64,000 nt of DNA from Rhodopseudomonas palustris. GTDB taxonomy: Bacteria > Pseudomonadota > Alphaproteobacteria > Rhizobiales > Xanthobacteraceae. The stretch lies in contig NZ_CP140155.1 in the NCBI RefSeq assembly GCF_034479375.1, forward strand, positions 4,564,501 to 4,628,500. The letters are read 5' to 3'. The translations under genes were made by a program, and so were the position numbers. The notes under the pieces are model-generated. The model was not told the DNA's origin. It saw only the letters and a program-made list of their open reading frames with translations, and ran no database searches. This document shows positions 44,371 through 52,741 of this stretch, in pieces (position 1 is the first letter of the stretch; each line of letters starts with the position of its first letter).

Positions 44371-46074
44371 TTAGTAGGCGGCGTCGTTCAGCATCGCGAG
44401 ATGCTCGACGATCGGGCCGACGGCGAGCGCCGGAAAGAAGGTGAGGCCGCCGACGATCAAGATGACGCCGACAAGGAGGCCGACGAACAGCGGGCCGTTG
44501 GTCGGGAAGGTGCCGGCGGTCGCGGCGATCTTCTTCTTGCCGGCGAGCGAGCCGGCGATCGCCATCGCCGGGATGATCACCCAGAACCTTCCCAGGAACA
44601 TCGCGACCGCGCCGGCGAGATTGTAGAAAGGCGTGTTACCGGAGAGGCCGCCGAATGCCGAACCGTTGTTGGCCGCCTGCGAGGTGAAGGCGTAGAGGAC
44701 TTCGCTGAAGCCGTGCGGGCCGGCATTGGCCATCGACGCCACCGCCGGCGGATAAACAACGGCGATCGCGGTGAAGCCCAGCATCAGCAGCGGCAGGATC
44801 AGGATCGCGAGCATCGCCATCTTGACCTCGCGCGCCTCGATCTTCTTGCCGACATATTCCGGCGTGCGGCCGACCATCAGTCCGGCGAGGAAGATGGTGA
44901 TGATGACGAACAGCAGCATGCCGTAGAGGCCGGCGCCGACGCCGCCGATCACGATCTCACCGAGCTCCATGTTGATGATCGGGATCATGCCGCCGAGCGC
45001 GGTGAACGAGTCGTGCATCGCATTGACCGCGCCGCACGAGGCCGCGGTGGTAATCACTGCGAACAGCGCCGAGGCGGCGATGCCGAAGCGGACCTCCTTG
45101 CCCTCCATGTTGCCGCCGCTGAGCCCAAGCGATTGCAGGATCTGCGTGCCGTTGGCCTCGGCCCAGTAGCAGACCACCACGCCGGCGATGAACAGCGTGC
45201 CCATCGCGGCGAGGATCGCCCAGCCCTGGCGCTGATCGCCGACCATCCGGCCGAACACGTTGGTGAGCGCCGCGCCGAGCGCGAAGATCGACAGCATCTG
45301 CAGGAAATTCGACAGCGCGGTCGGGTTCTCGAACGGGTGCGAGGCGTTGGTATTGAAGAAGCCGCCGCCATTGGTGCCGAGCATCTTGATCGCGACCTGC
45401 GAGGCGACCGGGCCGAGCGCGATCGTCTGCTTGCCGCCTTCGAGCGTGGTCGCATCGACAGACGGTCCGAGCGTCTGCGGCATCCCCTGCCACACCAGCA
45501 CCAGCGTGAAGACGATGCAGATCGGCAGCAGCACGTAGAGCGTGCAGCGGGTGATATCGACCCAGAAATTGCCGATCGTCTTCGCCGAGGCGCGGGCGAA
45601 ACCGCGGATCAGCGCCATCGCCAGTACGATGCCGGTAGCGGCGGAGAGGAAGTTCTGCACCGTCAGGCCGAACATCTGGGTCAGATACGACAGCGTGCTC
45701 TCGCCGCCGTAGTTCTGCCAGTTGGTATTGGTGAGGAACGATATCGCGGTATTGAGCGCGAGATCCGGCGCCACCGTGCCTTGTCCTGCCGGATTCAGCG
45801 GCAGCAACGGCTGCAGCCGCAGTAAGAGGTACAGCAGCACGAAGCCGGCGGCGTGAAACAGCAGCATCGCCAGCGTGTAGGTCAGCCAGTGCTGCTCGCG
45901 GTGCGGATCGACGCCGGCGAGGCGATACAGCCCGGCTTCGACCGGCCGCAGCACGAACGACAGCGGCGTGGTCCGGCCGTTGAAGACGCGGGTGAGGTAG
46001 GCGCCGAGCAAAGGCGTCAGCGCCACGATGATTGCGCAGAACAGCGCGATCTGGGTCCATCCGATCAGTGTCAT
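44371..46074 (-). CDS. kdpA: KdpA, potassium-transporting ATPase channel subunit
   Basis: The 567-residue membrane protein is related to Trk/Ktr channels. Four selectivity-filter-like loops are visible, for example [36 protein letters not shown] and [14 protein letters not shown]. It opens with [16 protein letters not shown]. It selects and translocates K+ in the KdpFABC complex. Length and order are normal. Confidence 0.97.
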   Translation of the reverse strand: MTLIGWTQIALFCAIIVALTPLLGAYLTRVFNGRTTPLSFVLRPVEAGLYRLAGVDPHREQHWLTYTLAMLLFHAAGFVLLYLLLRLQPLLPLNPAGQGTVAPDLALNTAISFLTNTNWQNYGGESTLSYLTQMFGLTVQNFLSAATGIVLAMALIRGFARASAKTIGNFWVDITRCTLYVLLPICIVFTLVLVWQGMPQTLGPSVDATTLEGGKQTIALGPVASQVAIKMLGTNGGGFFNTNASHPFENPTALSNFLQMLSIFALGAALTNVFGRMVGDQRQGWAILAAMGTLFIAGVVVCYWAEANGTQILQSLGLSGGNMEGKEVRFGIAASALFAVITTAASCGAVNAMHDSFTALGGMIPIINMELGEIVIGGVGAGLYGMLLFVIITIFLAGLMVGRTPEYVGKKIEAREVKMAMLAILILPLLMLGFTAIAVVYPPAVASMANAGPHGFSEVLYAFTSQAANNGSAFGGLSGNTPFYNLAGAVAMFLGRFWVIIPAMAIAGSLAGKKKIAATAGTFPTNGPLFVGLLVGVILIVGGLTFFPALAVGPIVEHLAMLNDAAY

Positions 46075-46083
46075 CGCGCGCTC

Positions 46084-46173
46084 CTAGAACCGTTCAGGGC
46101 GCAACAGCGCATAGACGAGATAGATCAGCAGCAGCGCGCTGACCGACGCGGCGAACAGATAGTCGAACGTCAT
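46084..46173 (-). CDS. kdpF: KdpF, 29-residue subunit of the Kdp ATPase
   Basis: It encodes TFDYLFAASVSALLLIYLVYAL followed by RPERF. One TM helix and the C-terminal LLRPERF are the KdpF hallmarks. It starts 9 bases before the end of the GCACC spacer and ends 10 bases before kdpA. KdpF stabilises the complex through lipid-like contacts. It is too short for usual gene calling. Confidence 0.9.
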   Translation of the reverse strand: MTFDYLFAASVSALLLIYLVYALLRPERF

Positions 46174-46184
46174 GGTGGTGCTCC

Positions 46185-46268
46185 TCAAATCCGTTCGCAC
46201 GCGAAGGCGTAGCCGATGGTGACGGCGAACAGGCCGAAGCCGGTGAGGAGCATGAGAAAATCGAACAT
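46185..46268 (-). CDS. 27-residue membrane peptide heading the kdp operon
   Basis: It encodes MFDFLMLLTGFGLFAVTIGY and then AFACERI, a single TM helix with a charged end. It has the strongest ribosome-binding site of the operon (CAGGAGG, six bases upstream) and lies 11 bases before kdpF. Similar tiny frames precede kdpF in other Rhizobiales as far as I recall, but I cannot check. It may be a second KdpF-like subunit or a translation initiator for the operon. Confidence 0.65.
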   Translation of the reverse strand: MFDFLMLLTGFGLFAVTIGYAFACERI

Positions 46269-46399
46269 CGAAGCCTCCTGAAGGTCGGGCTTCGATTCAG
46301 CTAGGCTGAGCGGTATAAGGAAGCGATGCGGAATCGCCGGCGGCGGCATAAGGGCGGCATAAAGGCCCGCGCGAAAACGACGTGCCGATTTCGCCGCGG

Positions 46400-49120
46400 T
46401 CAGGCCGCGCGGGTGCCGCGGTGTTCTGCGAGCAGCATGCGGAATTTGGCCGCGGGCACGGCTGGGCTGAACAGCCAGCCCTGCATCTGGCTGCAGCCGA
46501 GCGCGCGCAGAATGTCGCGCTGCCGTGCGGTCTCGACGCCTTCCGCCGTGGTCGTCATGCGGCGCGAGGCCGCGATATTGACCACGGCCTCGACGATCGC
46601 CGTCGATCCTTCGGTGGTGTCGATGTTCTCGACGAAGGCGCGGTCGATCTTGATCTTGTCGAACGGGAACCGCTGCAGATAGCTCAGCGACGAATAGCCG
46701 GTGCCGAAATCGTCGAGCGAGATCCGCACCCCGAGCGCGCGGAGCAGGTTCAGCGTCGTCAAGGCGGCGTCGTCGTCGTGGATCAGCACCGCTTCCGTCA
46801 CTTCGAGTTCCAAGCGTCGCGCGGGCAATCCGGTCGACCCGAGCACCGACGCCACCAGCAGCGCCAGCGTCGGCTGTCGGAACTGGACCGGCGAAATGTT
46901 GACGGCCAGCGTGATGTCCTCGTCCCACTGCACCGCTTCGGCGCAGGCGGTCGCCAGCGTCCAGCCGCCGATCTCGTTGATCAGGCCGGTGTCTTCGGCG
47001 ATCGGGATGAATTCCCCCGGTGAGATCATGCCGCGGGTCGGATGCCGCCAGCGCAGCAATGCCTCGCAGCCGGTGATCGCGTCACTGCGTAGATCGACCA
47101 GCGGCTGGTAGTGTATTTCGAAGCCGCCGTCGGCGATCGCGCTGCGCAGGTCGAATTCGAGTTCGCGGCGGGCGCGCGCAATCGCGTCCATCGCCGGCTC
47201 GAAGAACCGGAAGGTCCGCCGGCCCCCCGCCTTGGCGCTGTACATCGCCAGGTCGGCGTTCTTGATGAGCTGGTCGATATCGGCGCCGTCCCCTGGCGCG
47301 ATCGCGATCCCGATCGAGGCGTCGGTCGACAGATGATGGCCGAGGCATTGGTACGGCGCGCGGATCGTCTGGAGGATCCGCTCGGCCAGCAGGGTGGCTT
47401 GGTCGCTGTCGGCGGCGCTGGCCGCGATGACCGCGAATTCGTCGCCTCCGAGCCGGGCGACGAAGTCGCTGGCGCCGACGCATTCCCGCAGCCGAACCGC
47501 AACCTGCTTCAGCAATTCGTCCCCGGTGGGATGGCCGAGCGTATCGTTGATGCTCTTGAATTCGTCGATGTCGATATAAAGCAGCGCGCACGCCGCGCCG
47601 CCCTGGCTGCGTTGCAGTTCGCGCTCCAGCCGCTGCCGGAACAGGCTGCGGTTCGGCAGATCGGTCAGGCTGTCGTAGTGCGCGAGATAGGCGATCTTCT
47701 CACTGTCGCGGATTCGCTCCGTGATGTCTTCGTGCGTCGCGACCCAGCCTCCGCCCGGAACCGGAACGCTCGATATCTGGATCGAACGGTCGTGGGAGCC
47801 GTGCACCGCCGAGGTCTTTTCGACCATCACGGCCTGAACGATGCTGTTGCAATATTCATCGACATCGCCGTTGAACGATCCCAGCGCCTTCCGGTGAGCG
47901 ACGATGTCGCGGAAGCTGCAGCCCGGCTTCACGATCTCCGGTGACAGCCCGTACATCTTGATGTAGCGCTGATTGCAGACGACCAGGCGCTGCGAGGCAT
48001 CGAACAGCAGCAGCCCTTGGGACATGTTGTTGATCGCAGTGTTGAGCCGCTGCTTGTCCAGCGCCAGTCGCGCCTGCGTCGCGTGATGCTGTTTGCCGAG
48101 CTGCCGGGTGATCAGCAGCAGAATGATGGTCACCACCAGCGCCGAGACCGTGGCGGCGGATATCAGAAGCCTGGTCTGCTTGCGCCACGCCGCCAGCGCC
48201 TCGTCCGTGGTGGTGGCGGTGACGACCACGATCGGGAGGGTCGCCAGTGCATACGACGACACCAGCCGCTCGCGACCGTCGACCGGGCTCGTCACTTGTG
48301 TGGTGATGTTGGATTCGAACAGTCCCAGCCGGGCCATCTTTCCCGACCGCAGATTGCGCCCGATGCTGTCGTCGGCATGCGGATAGCGCGCCATCAGCAT
48401 GCCGTTGCTGTGATGAATCGAGATCGCGGAATCGCCGCCGAGCGACACCGACGCCAGGAAATACTCGAAATGCGCCGGCGTCAGCGATCGGCTGACGACG
48501 CCGACAAATTCGCCGCGGGCGTTGTTGAGCCGCTGCGCAAGCACGATGGTCCAGCCGCCGGCGAGGGTGTTCTGGACCAATTCGACGGTGGTTCGCGGCG
48601 CAATGCCGGCCTTGTGGGCCTTGAAGTAGGAGTGCTCGGCGATCGACAATTCGGGCACCGGCCAATGCGACGAGTTGTTGATCAGGGTGCCGCGATCATT
48701 GAAGATCGCGAGCCCCGAGATCTCCGCGGTGGCCCCGGCCTTGGCGCGCAGCATTTCGTGCGCCTTGATCGTGGCCATCTGGCCGCTGAAGGCATCCGCG
48801 GAGTCGATCTGGGCTTGCCTCACCAGCGCGACCACCTCGGCCTGGATGGTGAGAAAATCCTCCAACTCGCGATTGTAGTGATGCGCCAGCAGCATAGCCG
48901 TGTTGGCCAGTTCGCGCTCGCTGTTCTGCAGGGCCTTGGTACGAAAATCGCCGACGATCATCGTCGTCACGACCGCGATCGCGGTGATCAACAGCAGCCC
49001 GCATCCCATCAGCAGCGCCACGGGGCGGTGGTTCAGCATGTTGCTGATGGTGATGCGCTCGGATAGGGCCGACGGATCGGTGTCTCCGGTATCGCTGTGC
49101 GAACTGGTCCTCATTGCCAC
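46400..49120 (-). CDS. Membrane c-di-GMP enzyme: Cache - PAS - GGDEF - EAL
   Basis: The protein has 906 residues. TM1 (VALLMGCGLLLITAIAVVTTMIV) and TM2 (LLISAATVSALVVTIILLLI) bracket a periplasmic double-Cache-like region of about 250 residues. A PAS domain (NTAINNMSQGLLLFDASQRLVVCN) follows. The GGDEF motif is intact (FVARLGGDEFAVI). The inhibitory RxxD position reads GASD, so product inhibition may be missing. The EAL motif is present (GCEALLRWRHP), as is ISLDDFGTGYSSL. It may both make and degrade c-di-GMP in response to an extracytoplasmic ligand. No operon partner is adjacent. Confidence 0.93.
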   Translation of the reverse strand: MAMRTSSHSDTGDTDPSALSERITISNMLNHRPVALLMGCGLLLITAIAVVTTMIVGDFRTKALQNSERELANTAMLLAHHYNRELEDFLTIQAEVVALVRQAQIDSADAFSGQMATIKAHEMLRAKAGATAEISGLAIFNDRGTLINNSSHWPVPELSIAEHSYFKAHKAGIAPRTTVELVQNTLAGGWTIVLAQRLNNARGEFVGVVSRSLTPAHFEYFLASVSLGGDSAISIHHSNGMLMARYPHADDSIGRNLRSGKMARLGLFESNITTQVTSPVDGRERLVSSYALATLPIVVVTATTTDEALAAWRKQTRLLISAATVSALVVTIILLLITRQLGKQHHATQARLALDKQRLNTAINNMSQGLLLFDASQRLVVCNQRYIKMYGLSPEIVKPGCSFRDIVAHRKALGSFNGDVDEYCNSIVQAVMVEKTSAVHGSHDRSIQISSVPVPGGGWVATHEDITERIRDSEKIAYLAHYDSLTDLPNRSLFRQRLERELQRSQGGAACALLYIDIDEFKSINDTLGHPTGDELLKQVAVRLRECVGASDFVARLGGDEFAVIAASAADSDQATLLAERILQTIRAPYQCLGHHLSTDASIGIAIAPGDGADIDQLIKNADLAMYSAKAGGRRTFRFFEPAMDAIARARRELEFDLRSAIADGGFEIHYQPLVDLRSDAITGCEALLRWRHPTRGMISPGEFIPIAEDTGLINEIGGWTLATACAEAVQWDEDITLAVNISPVQFRQPTLALLVASVLGSTGLPARRLELEVTEAVLIHDDDAALTTLNLLRALGVRISLDDFGTGYSSLSYLQRFPFDKIKIDRAFVENIDTTEGSTAIVEAVVNIAASRRMTTTAEGVETARQRDILRALGCSQMQGWLFSPAVPAAKFRMLLAEHRGTRAA

Positions 49121-49249
49121 AGGAATAACTGCCAGTGATGGAAACTAAGTTAGCAATCACGGTAATCAAACCTTAAACGATTGTTCCGGATCGGGCGGCG
49201 ATCGAGCCGGCGGCCGCCGGGGTAGTCGCCGGTCTGGCGTTCCGAAAAC

Positions 49250-49284
49250 GAAAAGGGCCGACGGCTGACGCCGCCGGCCCTTTC
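49250..49284 (-). terminator. Rho-independent terminator, possibly bidirectional
   Basis: AAAAGGGCCGACGGC and GCCGCCGGCCCTTT form a strong stem around TGACGC. Runs of A and T flank both ends. It follows the minus-strand gene ending at 49332, and so probably ends that transcript. Confidence 0.8.
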
Positions 49285-49331
49285 GATCGTGCGAACGGGC
49301 GAATGAGATGCGCGAATTGTCGCGCCGCCGA

Positions 49332-49736
49332 TCAGTTGATCCGGGTATCGGGCCGGGTCGCCGTCGAACTGGTATTACGGTATACTTCGAATACTCCAAG
49401 CGCGATCGCGGCGAGGAAAATGAACACGATCAGGTTGCGCGGCAGCAGCATCGACGCCGCGATCAGCGCCACCGAAATGGTGCAGGCTTTGACCAGCTTC
49501 TGCTCGTCGGCGAAAAGCGCCTTGAACCGGTCGATGTTGTCCTGCTTCCACAAGGGTGGCGACAGCGACTGCAATCCGAATTTCTCCCACGCGCCCCTGA
49601 AGCCGAGCTCGCGCGCCCACAGCAGGAACAGCGCGATCACGAAAGCGAGCAGGGCGACGATCGCCCCGGGCGGACCACCCGCGTAGCCGATCACGACCAC
49701 AAGAGCGACCGCAAATGCAGCGAGCCAGAATTGCAT
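49332..49736 (-). CDS. Small membrane protein of unknown function
   Basis: The 134-residue protein has two hydrophobic segments at the N-terminus (FWLAAFAVALVVVIGYAGG and AIVALLAFVIALFLLWAREL). A soluble middle with KFGLQSLSPPLWKQDNIDRF follows. Then come one or two C-terminal TM helices (LIVFIFLAAIALGVFEVY). I do not recognise the family. It is monocistronic with its own terminator. Confidence 0.65.
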   Translation of the reverse strand: MQFWLAAFAVALVVVIGYAGGPPGAIVALLAFVIALFLLWARELGFRGAWEKFGLQSLSPPLWKQDNIDRFKALFADEQKLVKACTISVALIAASMLLPRNLIVFIFLAAIALGVFEVYRNTSSTATRPDTRIN

Positions 49737-50199
49737 GTGATGTACCTATGTTCACCCGGTTCTCGGGTGCCTTTTCGGGTTCGTCCACGCACGCATGACC
49801 GCGAGTGGAGGGAAAGGACGCCAAGCACGCGAACGCGATACCAGAGGTCGTCATCCGGGACTGCGTCCACGATCTCGTACGCGAAGCGAACGCGCGTCCC
49901 GATGCCGGCTCTGTTCGATTAAAACAAATGAGGAACGGTCGCCAGTCAGGCGAATTGCTGACAGCGTCCGTTGGACGAAAGTCATTCGCCGACGTCGGTT
50001 CGGTTCCCCCGCGGACGGGAGCGCCCAGGGATCATCGCGATCGAATCGGGTGGTCTCAGGAGCGGGCATCAGCCCGTCCTCGATTGGGGAGGGATCCGGC
50101 TGATGATCAGCCCGCGCGGCAGGGCGATCCGGCGGTCGGTATTCGTACGAGCCCTCAATTTAATCTCTGCGTAACGACGATCCCCGAATAGTCCCCGTC
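49737..50199. other. 463-base region without a recognised gene
   Basis: The open frames here have poor codon character and no motif. It separates the divergent small genes at 49332 and 50200 and must carry their promoters. I see no repeat of the families listed elsewhere. Confidence 0.45.
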
Positions 50200-50412
50200 A
50201 TGGAGATCAGCACCATGATGATGCAAACGCTCGAAACAACCGATGTGAAGGAAGCCCGACGCTCGCGTATCGCCCAGTTCAGCGGGCGCGCGGCGACACT
50301 CAAGGTCGGTGGCTCCTCGATCACCGGCGTCGTTCGCGCGGTCAAGGAGGATACCAGCGGCGAGACGCCGCGCTGGATCGTGACCGTGATCGAGAAGCAG
50401 CCTCGCGCCTGA
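50200..50412 (+). CDS. Small hypothetical protein
   Basis: The protein has 70 residues from ATG 50200; an ATG triplet at 50215-50221 offers shorter forms. The core RIAQFSGRAATLKVGGSSITGVVRAVKEDTSGETPRWIVTVIEK looks like a small beta-rich domain. I do not know the family. It ends exactly one base before the convergent acyl-CoA dehydrogenase stop. Confidence 0.6.
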   Translation: MEISTMMMQTLETTDVKEARRSRIAQFSGRAATLKVGGSSITGVVRAVKEDTSGETPRWIVTVIEKQPRA

Positions 50413-51678
50413 TCAGCCGCCGATCAGGGCTTCGGGCGGAATGAAGTAGTGGGCATTGCGGCCGGCCTGAGCTTTGGCCGACGCCAGTTCGGCCCGCGCG
50501 ACGACCCGCAAATGCACCTCGTCCGGGCCGTCGAGAAACCGCATCGCCCGGCCCCACGTCCACAGATACGACAACGGCGTATCCGGCGTCAGGCCCATCG
50601 CGCCGAACACCTGCATCGCCCGGTCGACGATCCGCGTCTGCAGCCGTGCGGCGACCAGCTTGATCGCCGAGACGTCGACGCGGGCCGCCGCATTGCCTTC
50701 GCGATCCATGCGATGCGCCGCTTTCATCACCAGCAGGCGCGCCTGGTCGATTTCCAGACGCGACTCTGCGATCCAGTCCTGGATGTTGGCGTAGTCGGCC
50801 AGATGCCTGCCGAACGCCCGACGTTCCAGCGCGCGCTCGCACATCAATTCCAGCGCGACTTCGCACTGGCCGATGGTGCGCATGCAGTGATGCACCCGGC
50901 CGGGGCCGAGGCGGTCCTGCGCCAGGCGGAAGCCCTTGCCCTCTTCGCCGAGCAAGTTGGACGCGGGTACGCGGACGTTACGGAACAGCAGTTCGCAATG
51001 GCCCTCGGGCGAGTGATAGTGCATCACCGGAATGTTGCGGACGATGCTCAGCCCGGGCGTGTCCATCGGCACCAGCAGCATCGAATGCCGCTCGGTGGAA
51101 TTCGGATCGAGATCCGCGCCTGTGACGCCCATCACGATCGCCAGCTTGCAGTTCGGGTGCGCCGCGCCGGTGATGAACCATTTGCGGCCGTTGACGACGT
51201 AGTCGTCGCCGTCGCGGGTGATGGTGGTGCGGATATTGCGGGCGTCGGACGAGGCGGCGTCGGGTTCGCTCATCGCGAAGCACGAGCGGATCTCGCCGAT
51301 CAGCAGCGGCTCCAGCCATTTACTGCGCTGGTCCGGCGTCGCGGCGAGCTGCAACAGCTCCATATTGCCGGTGTCGGGCGCATTGCAGTTGAACACTTCC
51401 GACGCCCAGTGAATCCGGCCCATGATCTCGGCGAGCGGCGCGTATTCGAGATTGGTCAGGCGCTGTCCGGGATCGTCGTCGCCGAGGCTCGGCAGAAACA
51501 GATTCCACAAATCCTCGGAGAAGGCGCGCGACTTCAGCCGCTCGATCAGCGCCAGCGGATAGCGCCCGGCGTCGGCGTCGCGATGCCAGGCGACATTCGC
51601 CGGCTCCACGTGAAAGCGCATGAAGTCGGAGAGCTGCGCCCGTAGCCGCACGACCTTGTCGCTGTCGTCGAAATCCAT
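50413..51678 (-). CDS. Acyl-CoA dehydrogenase (ACAD10/11-like)
   Basis: The 421-residue flavoprotein has FAMSEPDAASSDARNIRTTITRDGDDYVVNGRKWFITGAAHPNC in the middle domain. The segment FRLAQDRLGPGRVHHCMRTIGQCEVALE and the C-terminal QVFGAMGLTPDTPLSYLW follow. The extended N-terminus (RFHVEPANVAW) and DGPDEVHLRVVAR ending place it in the ACAD10/11-like group, whose bacterial substrates are largely unknown. It is not a partner of the 7-9 kb pair. The cytochrome c gene lies 78 bases upstream on the same strand. Confidence 0.88.
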   Translation of the reverse strand: MDFDDSDKVVRLRAQLSDFMRFHVEPANVAWHRDADAGRYPLALIERLKSRAFSEDLWNLFLPSLGDDDPGQRLTNLEYAPLAEIMGRIHWASEVFNCNAPDTGNMELLQLAATPDQRSKWLEPLLIGEIRSCFAMSEPDAASSDARNIRTTITRDGDDYVVNGRKWFITGAAHPNCKLAIVMGVTGADLDPNSTERHSMLLVPMDTPGLSIVRNIPVMHYHSPEGHCELLFRNVRVPASNLLGEEGKGFRLAQDRLGPGRVHHCMRTIGQCEVALELMCERALERRAFGRHLADYANIQDWIAESRLEIDQARLLVMKAAHRMDREGNAAARVDVSAIKLVAARLQTRIVDRAMQVFGAMGLTPDTPLSYLWTWGRAMRFLDGPDEVHLRVVARAELASAKAQAGRNAHYFIPPEALIGG

Positions 51679-51756
51679 GGTGCGGCCCTCAACAGGGGTA
51701 GGCCGCGACGCGGCGGGCGGATGGCGGACGAAATCTGCAGCGCCTCGCGTGGCGCA

Positions 51757-52101
51757 TCAGTCGCGCTTGAGGCTGAGAATGTAGCGCACGATCTCGTCGG
51801 CATCGGCGGGTGCGATGATGAGATTCGGCATGTCGGTGTGGTTGGACCGCAGGAACACCTTGAGCGACAATTCGGTGGTCGACGGCATGTTGGCGATGCG
51901 CACGAACGCCGGCCCCTTGCCGCTGAGCACCTCGTTGCGCTCGACGGCGTGGCATTCCTTGCACCAGTTCACCGCCAGCCGGTGCCCGGCGGTGACGGCT
52001 TCCGGCAGCGTCGCGCCCTCGGCGCGGTGCAGCCGGACCGCCAGCAGCACCGCTACGATCAGAAAGACAGTCGCCAGCAGACGGATCCAGCCGTGCGACA
52101 T
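51757..52101 (-). CDS. Small c-type cytochrome
   Basis: The 114-residue protein has an N-terminal signal anchor (WIRLLATVFLIVAVLLAVRL). It has one haem site, NWCKECHA, and a distal Met ligand in HTDMPNL, and ends with YILSLKRD. It is a periplasmic monohaem electron carrier. The ATG at 52101 gives the signal; longer in-frame starts run into the upstream gene. It is separated from the DUF6455 gene by 8 bases, implying an operon. Partners are unknown. Confidence 0.87.
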   Translation of the reverse strand: MSHGWIRLLATVFLIVAVLLAVRLHRAEGATLPEAVTAGHRLAVNWCKECHAVERNEVLSGKGPAFVRIANMPSTTELSLKVFLRSNHTDMPNLIIAPADADEIVRYILSLKRD

Positions 52102-52109
52102 CACCGCAG

Positions 52110-52547
52110 TCAGTGACGGGCGGACAGAGGCGGAGTGCTCTGGAGCTCTTCCGCCAGCGCGTCGAGCGTCACCTTGTTGGCGCAATAGGCCTGGTAATGC
52201 TCGGCAAGCGAACCGTCGGCGATGTCGTGGTCGCATTCGCTCTTGTGGCGGCACAGCGCGCAAACGCGTTCGAGGTCGCGCATCACCAGCGGCTGGGTTC
52301 GCGCAATGGCCTCCTCGCTGATGCCGAGCGCTTTCAGAAGCTGCGGAAGCTCCTCGACCTTGTGCGGGCCCTGGCGAACCAGTTCGTCGAGGTCAGTCGA
52401 GGTGACGCCGAGGTCGTGAGCGATGCGGCTGAATTCAGCGGCGTCGAACTGGCACATCTCGGACACGTCGCGCCGGTGCTTGAGCCACTCGGCGAAGGTC
52501 TCGATCAGCCGATCGACGAAGGGATAGGGGCGAGAATGAGCAGGCAT
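52110..52547 (-). CDS. DUF6455-family Cys-containing protein
   Basis: The protein has 145 residues. The C-terminal half has CALCRHKSECDHDIADGSLAEHYQAYCANKVTLDAL, a CxxC-x5-C plus YCxN pattern that could bind metal or a cofactor. The segment EFSRIAHDLGVTSTDLDELVRQG resembles a small helical module. The start at 52547 has GGAGGG just upstream. Association with a cytochrome c suggests a redox or stress function, unproven. Confidence 0.75.
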   Translation of the reverse strand: MPAHSRPYPFVDRLIETFAEWLKHRRDVSEMCQFDAAEFSRIAHDLGVTSTDLDELVRQGPHKVEELPQLLKALGISEEAIARTQPLVMRDLERVCALCRHKSECDHDIADGSLAEHYQAYCANKVTLDALAEELQSTPPLSARH

Positions 52548-52741
52548 GGCGCCCTCCAGATTTGTCGGGGATGACGCGACCATCGCCGATGATCAGGTGG
52601 GTCACATTGCGCCAGATCAAGCCGAGCAACTCCAAATAACGTCGCAGGCACGCGTGAAGATCTTTGGTAATCAAGAGCTTGGGGGAAACACGAGGTAGGT
52701 GCGGCGTCAGCTCTGCGTTCAGCGCAGATAGCTCTGCGCCG

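Noticed and set aside
49308..49922. 204-codon plus-strand frame
   Set aside because: It is antisense to a better membrane-protein frame and its tail lies in low-quality intergenic sequence.
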